Part shown: piece after piece, positions 1 through 4,982 of the stretch
Layout: each line of letters opens with the position of its first letter
Numbering within the stretch: the stretch's first letter is position 1
DNA from: JAGKXB01 sp964498835
GTDB taxonomy: Bacteria; Pseudomonadota; Gammaproteobacteria; Burkholderiales; Burkholderiaceae_D
Direction: 5' to 3'
Length of the DNA stretch: 5,378 nt
Assembly (NCBI GenBank): GCA_964498835.1
Contig: CAZCIX010000081.1
Location: forward strand, 1 to 5,378
Made by a program: the position numbers and the translations under genes
The notes under the pieces: generated by a model
What the model saw: only the letters and a program-made list of their open reading frames with translations
Told to the model about the DNA's origin: nothing
Database searches by the model: none

Positions 1-240
1 TCAACGCCAACTTTTGAAAGCAAAATACGGCTGTCTCAGCCTTCTTTCGCGCCCCGCGCGATCGTTACTTTGGAATTTATTAAGCGCACTGTTGTTGATT
101 TTGGGCAAGGCGTAGCGAACGATTGAAGCCCAAAGGGTGAAGACCTGCCTTGAAGCGGGGCTTCATTCACGAAAGCGCGGTTTTCAGCATGCTGAAAATG
201 ACCCCGATGATTAGGAAAGGGGGAGGGGAGTACTACCAAT
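1..240. other. GC-richer hairpin-rich non-coding block of unknown origin
   Basis: I see no convincing gene here. The block is clearly GC-richer than the AT-rich DNA that begins at about 241, which suggests a junction between DNAs of different origin. It holds several self-complementary segments: a GGCTG/CAGCC hairpin with a 3-nt loop (29-41), a TTTGGGC/GCCCAAA pair (100-106 with 128-134), a TGAAGC/GCTTCA hairpin with a GGG loop (151-165), and a perfect 18-bp palindrome (181-198). A minus-strand open frame covers 36-239, but it starts with TTG, has no domain and no ribosome site, and its composition looks like read-through of non-coding DNA. The block may be the end of another mobile element or a replicon control region running off the left edge. 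I cannot name it. Confidence 0.4.
181..198. repeat. Perfect 18-bp palindrome TTTTCAGCATGCTGAAAA
   Basis: The sequence equals its own reverse complement over 18 bases with no loop. That form suits a symmetric protein-binding site better than an RNA terminator. It lies inside the GC-richer left block, about 160 bp upstream of the lipoprotein start, and no gene next to it clearly depends on it. Whether it is an operator, part of a transposon end or chance is not known. Confidence 0.55.
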
Positions 241-257
241 AATTATTACCAAAATAC

Positions 258-286
258 TATACTTTGATTATCACGGTTATTATAAT
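258..286 (+). promoter_or_regulatory. Candidate promoter for the OmpA-like lipoprotein gene
   Basis: A perfect TATAAT (281-286) lies 17 bp after a weak -35-like TATACT (258-263), in DNA that is extremely AT-rich. Transcription would begin near 293, leaving a 5' leader of about 65 nt before the start codon at 358. Because the region is so AT-rich, a chance TATAAT is quite possible. Confidence 0.35.
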
Positions 287-357
287 TTTTTATATGTATT
301 ACTTTTCTTAAAATTGATTTTATGATGACAAAAATTTTCGTAAAGAAGTGAGAGGCT

Positions 358-1329
358 ATGAGTTTGAGGAAGAAATTTTTTGGATTGGAAACAATTGAAA
401 TAATCACCGAGAATCTGAAAACAATCGATCTTTCGCGCGGCGCACGTAAGGTAGGAGTGCTGACCACAATAACTGGGCTTGCTTCGTTAACAGGATGTTT
501 TCTCCAAGATGCGGCAACGACGAGACAAGCACTAACTGATTCTCCTAAAGTGATCAGATTTGTCCAAGTGCATGATTCGCAAACTGGCTTAACCAATTTT
601 GTATCTTGTAATCCGAGTGCGGCTTCACCTGCTAAAGCGTCAGAGCAATGTTCTTATATTGATGGGGCTCACATTAATAGCGCTCCAAGTGTTATTGGAA
701 CTGAAAAAGCTGTTTCTTCAGAAAAAGTTCAGAAACTAAATCTAAAAGAATACGTTAGAGCAAGCGCAGCCTTAAAAAAGGATATGACGACTTCACAGGA
801 ACAGATTCAAACGAAAGCGGCAATTGAGTTTGCACAAGGTGCAGGTATGAAAATGGATCATGCATTTGCATCGGCTAAAAGGATCGTACCATTTTCATTC
901 TCGGCGAATGGGTTGGGACCAGTTGGCAAACAAGTGGTGAAAGAAATAGCAATCACAGCTCAAGATGCTGATCGAGTTTATGTACGTGGTCGTACAGACT
1001 CTTCAGGAACTAAAGAAAAAAATGCTATTTTGGCTAAAAGTCGCGCAGATTCTGTTCGCACCATGCTTGCGGCCAATGGTGTTCAACGTAACAAGATGCA
1101 TGCCACTTACTGTACGACATGCTACATTGCGACAAATGACACAGAAAATGGGCGTCGATTAAATCGACGTGTAGATATTGAATTGATTATGCCAGCGGCA
1201 AAAGTTGCAGCTTTGCCAAAGGAAAAATACGAAGTCGTACAATTAGAAACTTCACCATCATTGGATTTGCAAAAAGAGATGCAGATTGCCAATCAACCGG
1301 TTGTTATTGGTCATGCAAAATCAAGCTAA
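358..1329 (+). CDS. Predicted lipoprotein with OmpA-like peptidoglycan-binding domain
   Basis: The 323-aa product likely tethers an envelope structure to the cell wall. Residues about 175-277 look like the OmpA C-terminal fold. A G-R-T-D segment (Asp214) and an S-R-A-D segment (Arg229) match the Asp and Arg that bind diaminopimelate in OmpA-family proteins, and N-R-R-V-D (from 269) is the usual closing motif. A lipobox L-T-G-C puts the lipidated cysteine at residue 47. The preceding signal core (VGVLTTITGLASL) follows a basic RGARK, so the signal sits unusually far from the ATG at 358. A GTG at 457 (Val34), just after AAGGTAGGA, would give a very short signal without basic residues, so I keep ATG358, which has GAGAGG just upstream. 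Residues 82-106 and 251-256 contain further cysteines (CTTC). The C-terminal 45 residues extend past the domain. It converges with the recombinase gene, 25 bp apart. Plasmid and ICE envelope proteins often have this domain, but its system is not visible here. Confidence 0.8.
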   Translation: MSLRKKFFGLETIEIITENLKTIDLSRGARKVGVLTTITGLASLTGCFLQDAATTRQALTDSPKVIRFVQVHDSQTGLTNFVSCNPSAASPAKASEQCSYIDGAHINSAPSVIGTEKAVSSEKVQKLNLKEYVRASAALKKDMTTSQEQIQTKAAIEFAQGAGMKMDHAFASAKRIVPFSFSANGLGPVGKQVVKEIAITAQDADRVYVRGRTDSSGTKEKNAILAKSRADSVRTMLAANGVQRNKMHATYCTTCYIATNDTENGRRLNRRVDIELIMPAAKVAALPKEKYEVVQLETSPSLDLQKEMQIANQPVVIGHAKSS

Positions 1330-1354
1330 TCTATGTGAGTAATTTCGATAGGTT

Positions 1355-2329
1355 TTAAGTTTTACTTTCTGCAATGACATAAGTTTGTACTGATCTTTCA
1401 AGTGCCAATCCAAGATGCTGTGTTAATTCTTGGGTGGTACTGCCGCTTTTCAGTTCTTGAGCAGCAAAAGTATTGCGCAGCGTGCGTCCTCCAGTGCGCA
1501 TTACAGCTATACCGGCTCGTTTAAATGTAGCATTAACTTGACGATACACAGTTGCTTTATCAAGAGATTGTCCTTCTAAGCTAGCCGGAAACAATAACAT
1601 ACCGGGAATATTCATCGTTTTTCGTTCATCGAGCCAGGCTAAAACTTCAGGCACAGCGCCCACACGTAAATATGTTGTGCGGTCATATTTTGGTTTTGTT
1701 GAAATGCATAATTTAACTGAGCCATCTAGCGTTGCAGTGTGGCTGTCGATTGCATCAATTTGCATGTCAATTACTTCAGAAACTCGTAAGCCAGCACAAA
1801 GCATGACTAGCTGCATTGCACGATCACGGCGTTGTTTCCAGCCCGCGAATGGTTGATTACTTGGATATTTTGTCGAGTGCAATGGGAGAGCACGAATAAA
1901 TTTTTGGAATTGATCATTATTTAGAACAACCATTTCCTTGTCTTTACCTATTTGTTGGCGTATAGCATTAAAAATCGCATGCTGAGCTGGATTTGGCTGT
2001 ATTTGAAGATGAACGTAACAACGCTCAATAAGTCGCAAATATCGATAAGCAATTTTACTATTCAGATCACGCTTTTTCTTATTGCGTAGTGCCAAAAATT
2101 CAAGTAGGTCGTCGTGTGTTACAGAAAAAATAGTTTTTTGCTTTTGCTCTAACCAACGAATGAATTTCCCAAACATAAGCGTGTAAGTGAGTGCCGATTG
2201 TTTGGAGATAGGGCCGATCTGTCCTCGATCTGTCAAGCGTTGACTGGTTTCAACAAACTCAACAGTTTGAACGAATGTTTTGAATGCCTCAAGAGGCGAA
2301 ATATGCCAATCATTGTTTGTGCTGTTCAT
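1355..2329 (-). CDS. Tyrosine recombinase/integrase with atypical catalytic residues
   Basis: This 324-aa protein has the two-domain plan of Xer-like recombinases. The N-terminal SAM-like DNA-binding domain covers about 40-130 (SALTYTLMFGKFIRWLEQ), and the catalytic domain about 135-320. Visible active-site residues are Arg182 in GLRVSE, a beta-hairpin lysine (Lys212 or Lys214), Arg285 in RTLRNTF, and the nucleophile Tyr317 in SVQTYVI. The usual His of H-x-x-R is Arg282, and the usual His/Trp after the LG turn is Leu308 (HLGL). Length and completeness suggest a functional gene, not a remnant. In size it fits XerC/D-like enzymes and the cointegrate-resolving recombinases of some Tn3-family transposons, but I cannot place it in a named subfamily. 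The ATG at 2329 has only a weak ribosome site. Directly upstream lie a candidate promoter and a 15-bp inverted repeat, which may be its target. It was not inherited with the Tn21-type end at the right edge, since that group uses a serine resolvase. Confidence 0.88.
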   Translation of the reverse strand: MNSTNNDWHISPLEAFKTFVQTVEFVETSQRLTDRGQIGPISKQSALTYTLMFGKFIRWLEQKQKTIFSVTHDDLLEFLALRNKKKRDLNSKIAYRYLRLIERCYVHLQIQPNPAQHAIFNAIRQQIGKDKEMVVLNNDQFQKFIRALPLHSTKYPSNQPFAGWKQRRDRAMQLVMLCAGLRVSEVIDMQIDAIDSHTATLDGSVKLCISTKPKYDRTTYLRVGAVPEVLAWLDERKTMNIPGMLLFPASLEGQSLDKATVYRQVNATFKRAGIAVMRTGGRTLRNTFAAQELKSGSTTQELTQHLGLALERSVQTYVIAESKT

Positions 2330-2349
2330 AAACTTGTTTTGATTGAAAT

Positions 2350-2379
2350 AGAATAAATCGCAGTGCCGAATATTGTGAA
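2350..2379 (-). promoter_or_regulatory. Candidate promoter for the recombinase gene
   Basis: Read on the minus strand, TTCACA (2379-2374) is followed after 18 bp by TATTCT (2355-2350). That is 5/6 and 4/6 to the sigma-70 consensus. The left arm of the 15-bp inverted repeat begins 3 bp upstream of this -35 box, so a protein bound there could control the recombinase. The leader would be about 15 nt. Confidence 0.3.
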
Positions 2380-2382
2380 ATT

Positions 2383-2397
2383 ATGCAACTAACCGAC
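2383..2397 (+). repeat. Left arm of 15-bp perfect inverted repeat
   Basis: ATGCAACTAACCGAC is exactly complementary to 2562-2576. The arm also forms half of an imperfect dyad: ATGCAACTAAC (2383-2393), a 6-bp centre CGACGT (2394-2399), then GTTAATGCAAT (2400-2410), whose reverse complement agrees at 7 of 11 positions. An 11-6-11 arrangement is the usual size of a tyrosine-recombinase core site, so 2383-2410 may be the crossover site of the adjacent recombinase. It is equally a possible operator beside the recombinase promoter. Confidence 0.7.
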
Positions 2398-2561
2398 GTG
2401 TTAATGCAATTTTACTGAATGTCTTTATCGCTGTGATCTTCGATATCACTATTTACAATTTACTTGTAACTCCGAAAAGACATTTTTTGAAAGCAATTCG
2501 AAGTGTGGCGTTTAAATTACTTAGATCCTTCGCAATTTGTATGATGAATCTACGACGATTT
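2398..2561. other. Segment enclosed by the inverted repeat; non-coding
   Basis: No reading frame with a plausible start lies here, and together with its flanks this is the main gene-free stretch of the window (2330-2660). Visible structure includes GTGAT/ATCAC around a 7-nt loop (2433-2449), an imperfect pair AATTCGAAG/CTTCGCAATT (2495-2503 with 2528-2537), and a candidate rightward promoter (2487-2516). If the arms are recombination sites in inverted orientation, this segment could flip and change the direction of that promoter. If they are accessory sites, it would be the spacer of a resolution site. Both are inferences. Confidence 0.4.
2487..2516 (+). promoter_or_regulatory. Candidate rightward promoter between the repeat arms
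   Basis: TTGAAA (2487-2492, 5/6 to consensus) is followed after 18 bp by TTTAAA (2511-2516, 4/6). It would transcribe across the right repeat arm toward the micro-ORFs and the 97-aa gene. AT-rich background makes chance matches common. Confidence 0.25.
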
Positions 2562-2576
2562 GTCGGTTAGTTGCAT
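2562..2576 (-). repeat. Right arm of 15-bp perfect inverted repeat
   Basis: Read on the minus strand it is the same ATGCAACTAACCGAC found at 2383-2397. The two arms enclose 164 bp. No similarity to the second half (GTTAATGCAAT) of the left site is visible next to this arm, so it looks like a single half-site plus four bases of centre. That is what an accessory binding site would look like. Confidence 0.7.
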
Positions 2577-2660
2577 TTTTTCTTTTGCTTAAATTGGTTA
2601 AATAATTTTGTTCATGGCTATTGGTACAAAGTAAAACGTGGAATTTTTGGAGTAGCGTTG

Positions 2661-2765
2661 GTGGGTTATCGGCTCAAAAACAGTTTTATTTTTGTGCACT
2701 TTGTATGGTCACTGGTGATCGCAGTATTAGGCTATCGTTTTGTACGAATACCTGGAGTAAATTGA
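2661..2765 (+). CDS. Possible 34-aa single-span membrane peptide
   Basis: Starting at GTG 2661, the frame encodes 34 residues with a basic start (GYRLK), a hydrophobic span of about 18 residues (SFIFVHFVWSLVIAVLGY) and a basic end (RFVRIPGVN). TGGAG lies 8 bp before the GTG, which is a good ribosome site. The same frame stays open upstream to a TTG at 2571, but no ribosome site supports that longer form, and the TTG lies inside the repeat arm. Small membrane peptides of this shape include type I toxins and regulators, but nothing here identifies a function. It may be a chance frame in AT-rich DNA. Confidence 0.28.
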   Translation: MGYRLKNSFIFVHFVWSLVIAVLGYRFVRIPGVN

Positions 2766-2772
2766 GGATTCC

Positions 2773-2820
2773 ATGATTGAAGCCATATATGCATTCGTTG
2801 ACCCAGTTGGTAAAAAATGA
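2773..2820 (+). CDS. Possible 15-aa micro-ORF
   Basis: ATG 2773 opens a 15-codon frame (MIEAIYAFVDPVGKK) ending in TGA. GAGGA lies 5 bp before the ATG, a clear ribosome site, and the start is only 7 bp after the stop of the preceding micro-ORF, so the two could be translated together. The -35 box of the next candidate promoter lies inside it. It could be a leader peptide, the broken start of a larger gene, or chance. Confidence 0.2.
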   Translation: MIEAIYAFVDPVGKK

Positions 2821-2826
2821 CATTAT
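2798..2826 (+). promoter_or_regulatory. Candidate promoter for the 97-aa gene
   Basis: TTGACC (2798-2803, 5/6) and CATTAT (2821-2826, 4/6) are separated by the optimal 17 bp. Transcription would start near 2833, about 25 nt before the ATG at 2857. The -10 box overlaps a near-copy of the repeat motif found beside the recombinase gene, so the same protein could control both. Confidence 0.45.
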
Positions 2827-2834
2827 GCAAATAA
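2822..2834 (+). repeat. Third near-copy of the repeat motif
   Basis: ATTATGCAAATAA differs at one base from ATTATGCAACTAA at 2380-2392, and has the same orientation. It covers most of the -10 box of the candidate promoter. Further on, GTTAATACACT (2871-2881) matches 9 of 11 bases of GTTAATGCAAT from the left site, though the spacing between the two halves differs. Confidence 0.45.
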
Positions 2835-2856
2835 TTACCGCTTTGTATTTTCAACT

Positions 2857-3150
2857 ATGCATAATACTCAGTTAATACACTTGGATTATCAACAGGCTGT
2901 AATTGCAGCTGTCAGGCGATCGCTTAGCCTGACGCATGGTGATGTGTTTGCAGCGCACTTTATCTGCGAACATGAGCAAGCTGTGCTGTTGGCTGCGAAA
3001 GAACAATCACGCGGCCAAAGCGAAGATTGGCTTATTGCTGAGATTTTGCGATTGAAATCAGAACACCACGAATCAAAAGTTGAGTCGGTTAACGACAAAT
3101 ACACTAGTCGCCGATCAACGATTTTGTCAAAAATCGCTGCATTTTTCTAA
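2857..3150 (+). CDS. Small orphan protein, 97 aa, unknown function
   Basis: I do not recognise this protein. It is predicted to be soluble and mostly helical. An Ala/Val-rich N-terminal half (QQAVIAAVRRSLSL, then EHEQAVLLAAKEQ) is followed by a charged, Glu/Lys/Ser-rich region (about 63-83) and a short hydrophobic end (ILSKIAAFF). It has no signal peptide, membrane span or zinc motif; the single Cys37 lies beside H-E-H. ATG 2857 lacks a visible ribosome site. TTG 2881 is an in-frame alternative that would remove 8 residues. A well-spaced promoter lies just upstream. The minus-strand frame opposite it (2889-3104) has a cysteine-rich, irregular composition and is a shadow. It could be a small replicon-maintenance or regulatory protein, but this is only a guess from context. 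Confidence 0.55.
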   Translation: MHNTQLIHLDYQQAVIAAVRRSLSLTHGDVFAAHFICEHEQAVLLAAKEQSRGQSEDWLIAEILRLKSEHHESKVESVNDKYTSRRSTILSKIAAFF

Positions 3151-3173
3151 TCTGAATCGGCAGGTTTGATGAT

Positions 3174-3233
3174 GATGTCTGGGTGTCCAGGCTATTTTGT
3201 AATGTCCGCCTTTCAGCTAAATTCAAATGTCCG
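3174..3233 (+). repeat. Three spaced ATGTCYG motifs, possible IS terminal region
   Basis: ATGTCTG (3175-3181), ATGTCCG (3202-3208) and ATGTCCG (3227-3233) lie in the same orientation at 27 and 25 bp intervals. The last two share AATGTCCG. Regularly spaced direct copies of this sort are typical of transposase binding sites just inside an element's end. They lie downstream of the IS transposase, beyond the 145-aa gene, while the gap right after the transposase stop (3694-3774) has none. I infer that this is the outer end of the IS1202-type element. Confidence 0.45.
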
Positions 3234-3237
3234 GTTG

Positions 3238-3247
3238 AAGGAAAGGA
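3238..3247 (+). promoter_or_regulatory. Ribosome binding site that sets the GTG start
   Basis: AAGGAAAGGA lies 8 bp before GTG 3256 and is the strongest Shine-Dalgarno sequence in this region. The longer frame from ATG 3166 has no comparable site and its first 30 residues would be translated from the repeat motifs, so GTG 3256 is preferred. Confidence 0.65.
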
Positions 3248-3255
3248 ATATTGCC

Positions 3256-3693
3256 GTGACGGATATCATAAAAATTCAAGAAGTAGCCGAAAGTTGTCGT
3301 CGTGGCTTGGAGAGTTTAACTAATCGATCCGGTTCGGTGTTTTTCAAATTCCCCGTGGCTTCATGTGGGCCAGCTGCGGAAATAGTCGGTCGGATTTTGA
3401 AAGAAAAACTTGGTTGTAATGGAGTGTATGTCTGCGGTGTCGGACATCCTGACCTTAGATCCAATCAGTCGCATGCTTGGTTCGAGATCGGCAACTACAT
3501 TATCGATATCACTTACGATCAATTCCCAAGCACCGGCCTCTCCGGTTGGGTGTTTGAGCGTGGAGTAGGGTGGCATGCAGAGTTCACTACGCTTGATGTG
3601 CGTGAAGGCTTCTGCACACAAAACGGTTGGCCAGACTATCCCTTTGATGGATATGGCGCAGCACTAAACGAGTTTTCAAAGCACAACTGCTGA
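3256..3693 (+). CDS. Small protein with transglutaminase-like Cys-His-Asp triad
   Basis: From GTG 3256 the product is 145 aa. Three blocks come in the order seen in transglutaminase/cysteine-protease-like folds. Cys37 is at the start of a helix (FPVASCGPAAEIVGRILKEK), His73 is in SHAWFEIGN, and Asp84 is in YIIDITYDQF. The Phe-Pro before S-C-G and the H-A-W plus I-D-I-T pattern match a widespread family of accessory hypothetical proteins, whose substrate I do not know. Hydrolysis or transfer at an amide or thioester bond is likely, but the partner is unknown. There is no signal peptide or membrane span, so it should act in the cytoplasm. The residues after 92 are Gly- and Trp-rich and not recognisable. 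It faces the IS transposase gene across an 81-bp gap with no clear terminator, and the ATGTCYG motifs are just upstream. It may be an IS passenger gene. Confidence 0.68.
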   Translation: MTDIIKIQEVAESCRRGLESLTNRSGSVFFKFPVASCGPAAEIVGRILKEKLGCNGVYVCGVGHPDLRSNQSHAWFEIGNYIIDITYDQFPSTGLSGWVFERGVGWHAEFTTLDVREGFCTQNGWPDYPFDGYGAALNEFSKHNC

Positions 3694-3774
3694 ATCATTC
3701 TGAAAAAAAGCAACCTAACCAAAAGAAGGCTTGCTACCCGCTGCGTTCAGTTTTTCCCTCACGTTTTACTGATT

Positions 3775-4944
3775 TCAGCACGTATTGCGTACTGTTCGCA
3801 TAATGGCAGCTTCGAGATCGGCAGCATCTAGCTTACGTTGTGCTTTTGTTCCTATCGCAGCCTTGAGTCGCACAGGAGCTTGTCCTTGATTGGTTCTCGC
3901 CGGTGCCGATCGTCCACGCCGACTATCACGTTGTTCCTGCATGAGTTGCGCTACTTGTAGAGCATGACCAAGCCTCTTGTTTTCCACGATCATGCCTTGA
4001 TTTACCTCGGAAAGTCGGTCGTAAGTAACATACGGAATGGGGGTCCCACATCCAGCACGTAACTCAATACGACTGTCTGGATACTCATAAATTTCAATGT
4101 ACTTTCCGATCAATTTGCGATGCTCTGGTTTATCCTCAATCATGTAGAGTGTTTTGTCATACTGAAGTGTCAGCGAATTTGAAACCTTGCGCTTTTCGCG
4201 GACGGTAAAGATCGCATCAAGATATTCATCCGAACGGATAGTCCGGTGAGCATTCCAGTCATTCCGCGGCGGTTTAGCAAAGCGGCGATTGAAATCCTCG
4301 ATGAAGGAGGGCGCATAAATATTCGCCTCAGCCATCGTTGATATCCCTTGTAGACGAAGTTCCTTCACCAGCCTATCTTGCAAAGTTAGATTCGCCCGCT
4401 CCACGCGGCCCTTCGCCTGGCTGCTGTTGGCACATATGCTTTCGATATTTAGCTCGTAAAGAGCTCTTCCAAATTGAGTATGGCCGTCTCCCGTCGTCGC
4501 GTGCTTGCTGTTGACTCGAAAAACGCTGTACTGATCGCTATAGAACGCTTGTGGCTTGCCATGCAACTCCAGATAGCGCTTGGTAGCCTCGTAATAGCTG
4601 AAGGTCGATTCTGAGTAGGTAAAATGCAAATGCATGATGCGACTGGTGGCGTCATCGATGTAGACCAAGAGCGTGCATTTTGGTGCTCGTCCCTCAAACC
4701 AGTCGTGTTCGCTGCCATCGATCTGGATTAATTCACCCACACAGTGCCGACGATTACGCGGCTGATAAACGCTTGCCGAGCGCAGTTTGCGTGGTATCCA
4801 CAATCCAGCATCCACCATGAGCTTGCGTACGGTTTCTTTTGCCAGATAAAGGCCGTGGATCTCACGCAGCTTCTCACAAGCCAACGTAGGCCCAAAGTCG
4901 TTGTAACGGCTACGAATCAATTCTAGCGTCATCTTGGCGATGTC
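3775..4944 (-). pseudogene. IS1202/ISNCY-type DDE transposase, N-terminus lost
   Basis: The remaining frame encodes about 389 residues, 385 from the first ATG (4932). It begins inside the conserved RSRYNDFGPTLACEKL segment that normally follows an N-terminal helix-turn-helix domain. I estimate 60-70 residues are missing. The RNase H-like core is complete: Asp72 in IQIDGSEHDW, Asp133 in FYSDQYSVF and Glu178 in KGRVERANLTLQDRL, counted from the ATG. A C-terminal basic tail (RRGRSAPAR) ends at TGA 3775. In-frame codons D-I-A-K precede the ATG and look native, then the reading runs into the Tn3-family terminal repeat and stops at 4954-4956, so the break is at 4944/4945. ATG 4932 is therefore internal, not a real start. 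The family copies itself by a DDE mechanism acting on its own ends. Without the DNA-binding domain this copy is most likely inactive. Confidence 0.85.
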
Positions 4945-4982
4945 GGGGTCGCCTCAGAAAACGGAAAATAAAGCACGTTAAG
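4945..4982 (+). repeat. 38-bp terminal inverted repeat, Tn21-subgroup Tn3 family
   Basis: The repeat begins GGGGTCGCCTCAG, continues AAAACGGAAAATAAAGCACG and ends TTAAG. This closely matches the 38-bp ends of Tn21/Tn1721-like transposons, with differences at one or two positions from the form I remember. The stop codon of TnpA (4980-4978) lies within it, as is usual at the tnpA end of this subgroup. The five bases outside it are ATGTC (4940-4944), which would be one copy of the 5-bp target duplication. Confidence 0.92.

Larger units (their letters stand above)
3174..4944 (-). mobile_element. Remnant of an IS1202/ISNCY-type insertion sequence
   Basis: The element is defined by its transposase gene. 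Its other end is cut off at 4944 by a Tn3-family terminal repeat. The left boundary is uncertain: the ATGTCYG motifs suggest it lies at about 3165-3200, which would put the 145-aa Cys-His-Asp gene inside the element as a passenger, convergent with the transposase. If the element instead ends just after 3775, that gene is only a neighbour. Without the promoter and DNA-binding part of the transposase this copy should not move by itself. Confidence 0.5.

Noticed and set aside
179..203. GGGGTCATTTTCAG on the minus strand, recalling a Tn3-family or Tn402-like terminus
   Set aside because: Only the first six bases agree with the end at 4945; the rest does not match, and no transposase sequence follows within the visible DNA.
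36..239. Minus-strand open frame of 67 codons
   Set aside because: It starts with TTG, has no ribosome site or domain, and overlaps several hairpins and the palindrome. Treated as non-coding.
246..596. Minus-strand open frame opposite the lipoprotein start
   Set aside because: It covers the AT-rich promoter region and the antisense of a well-supported gene; no domain.
3166..3255. Longer start (ATG 3166, beginning M-M-M-M) for the Cys-His-Asp protein
   Set aside because: The extra 30 residues would come from the repeat motifs and have no ribosome site, while GTG 3256 has AAGGAAAGGA at good spacing.
3440..3446. CGGACAT, an inverted copy of the ATGTCCG motif
   Set aside because: It lies within the coding region of the Cys-His-Asp gene (G-H-P-D) and a single 7-mer match is expected by chance.
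3710..3720. GCAACCTAACC, similar to the recombinase repeat motif
   Set aside because: It needs a one-base insertion and lacks the flanking bases; likely chance.
3694..3774. Terminator between the convergent Cys-His-Asp and transposase genes
   Set aside because: Only a weak AGCAA/TTGCT pair is visible, without a GC-rich stem next to a T-run on either strand.
3784..3815. TTCGCATAAT, resembling half of a Xer/pdif site
   Set aside because: It codes for the conserved transposase C-terminus, and no XerD-like half follows at 6 bp.
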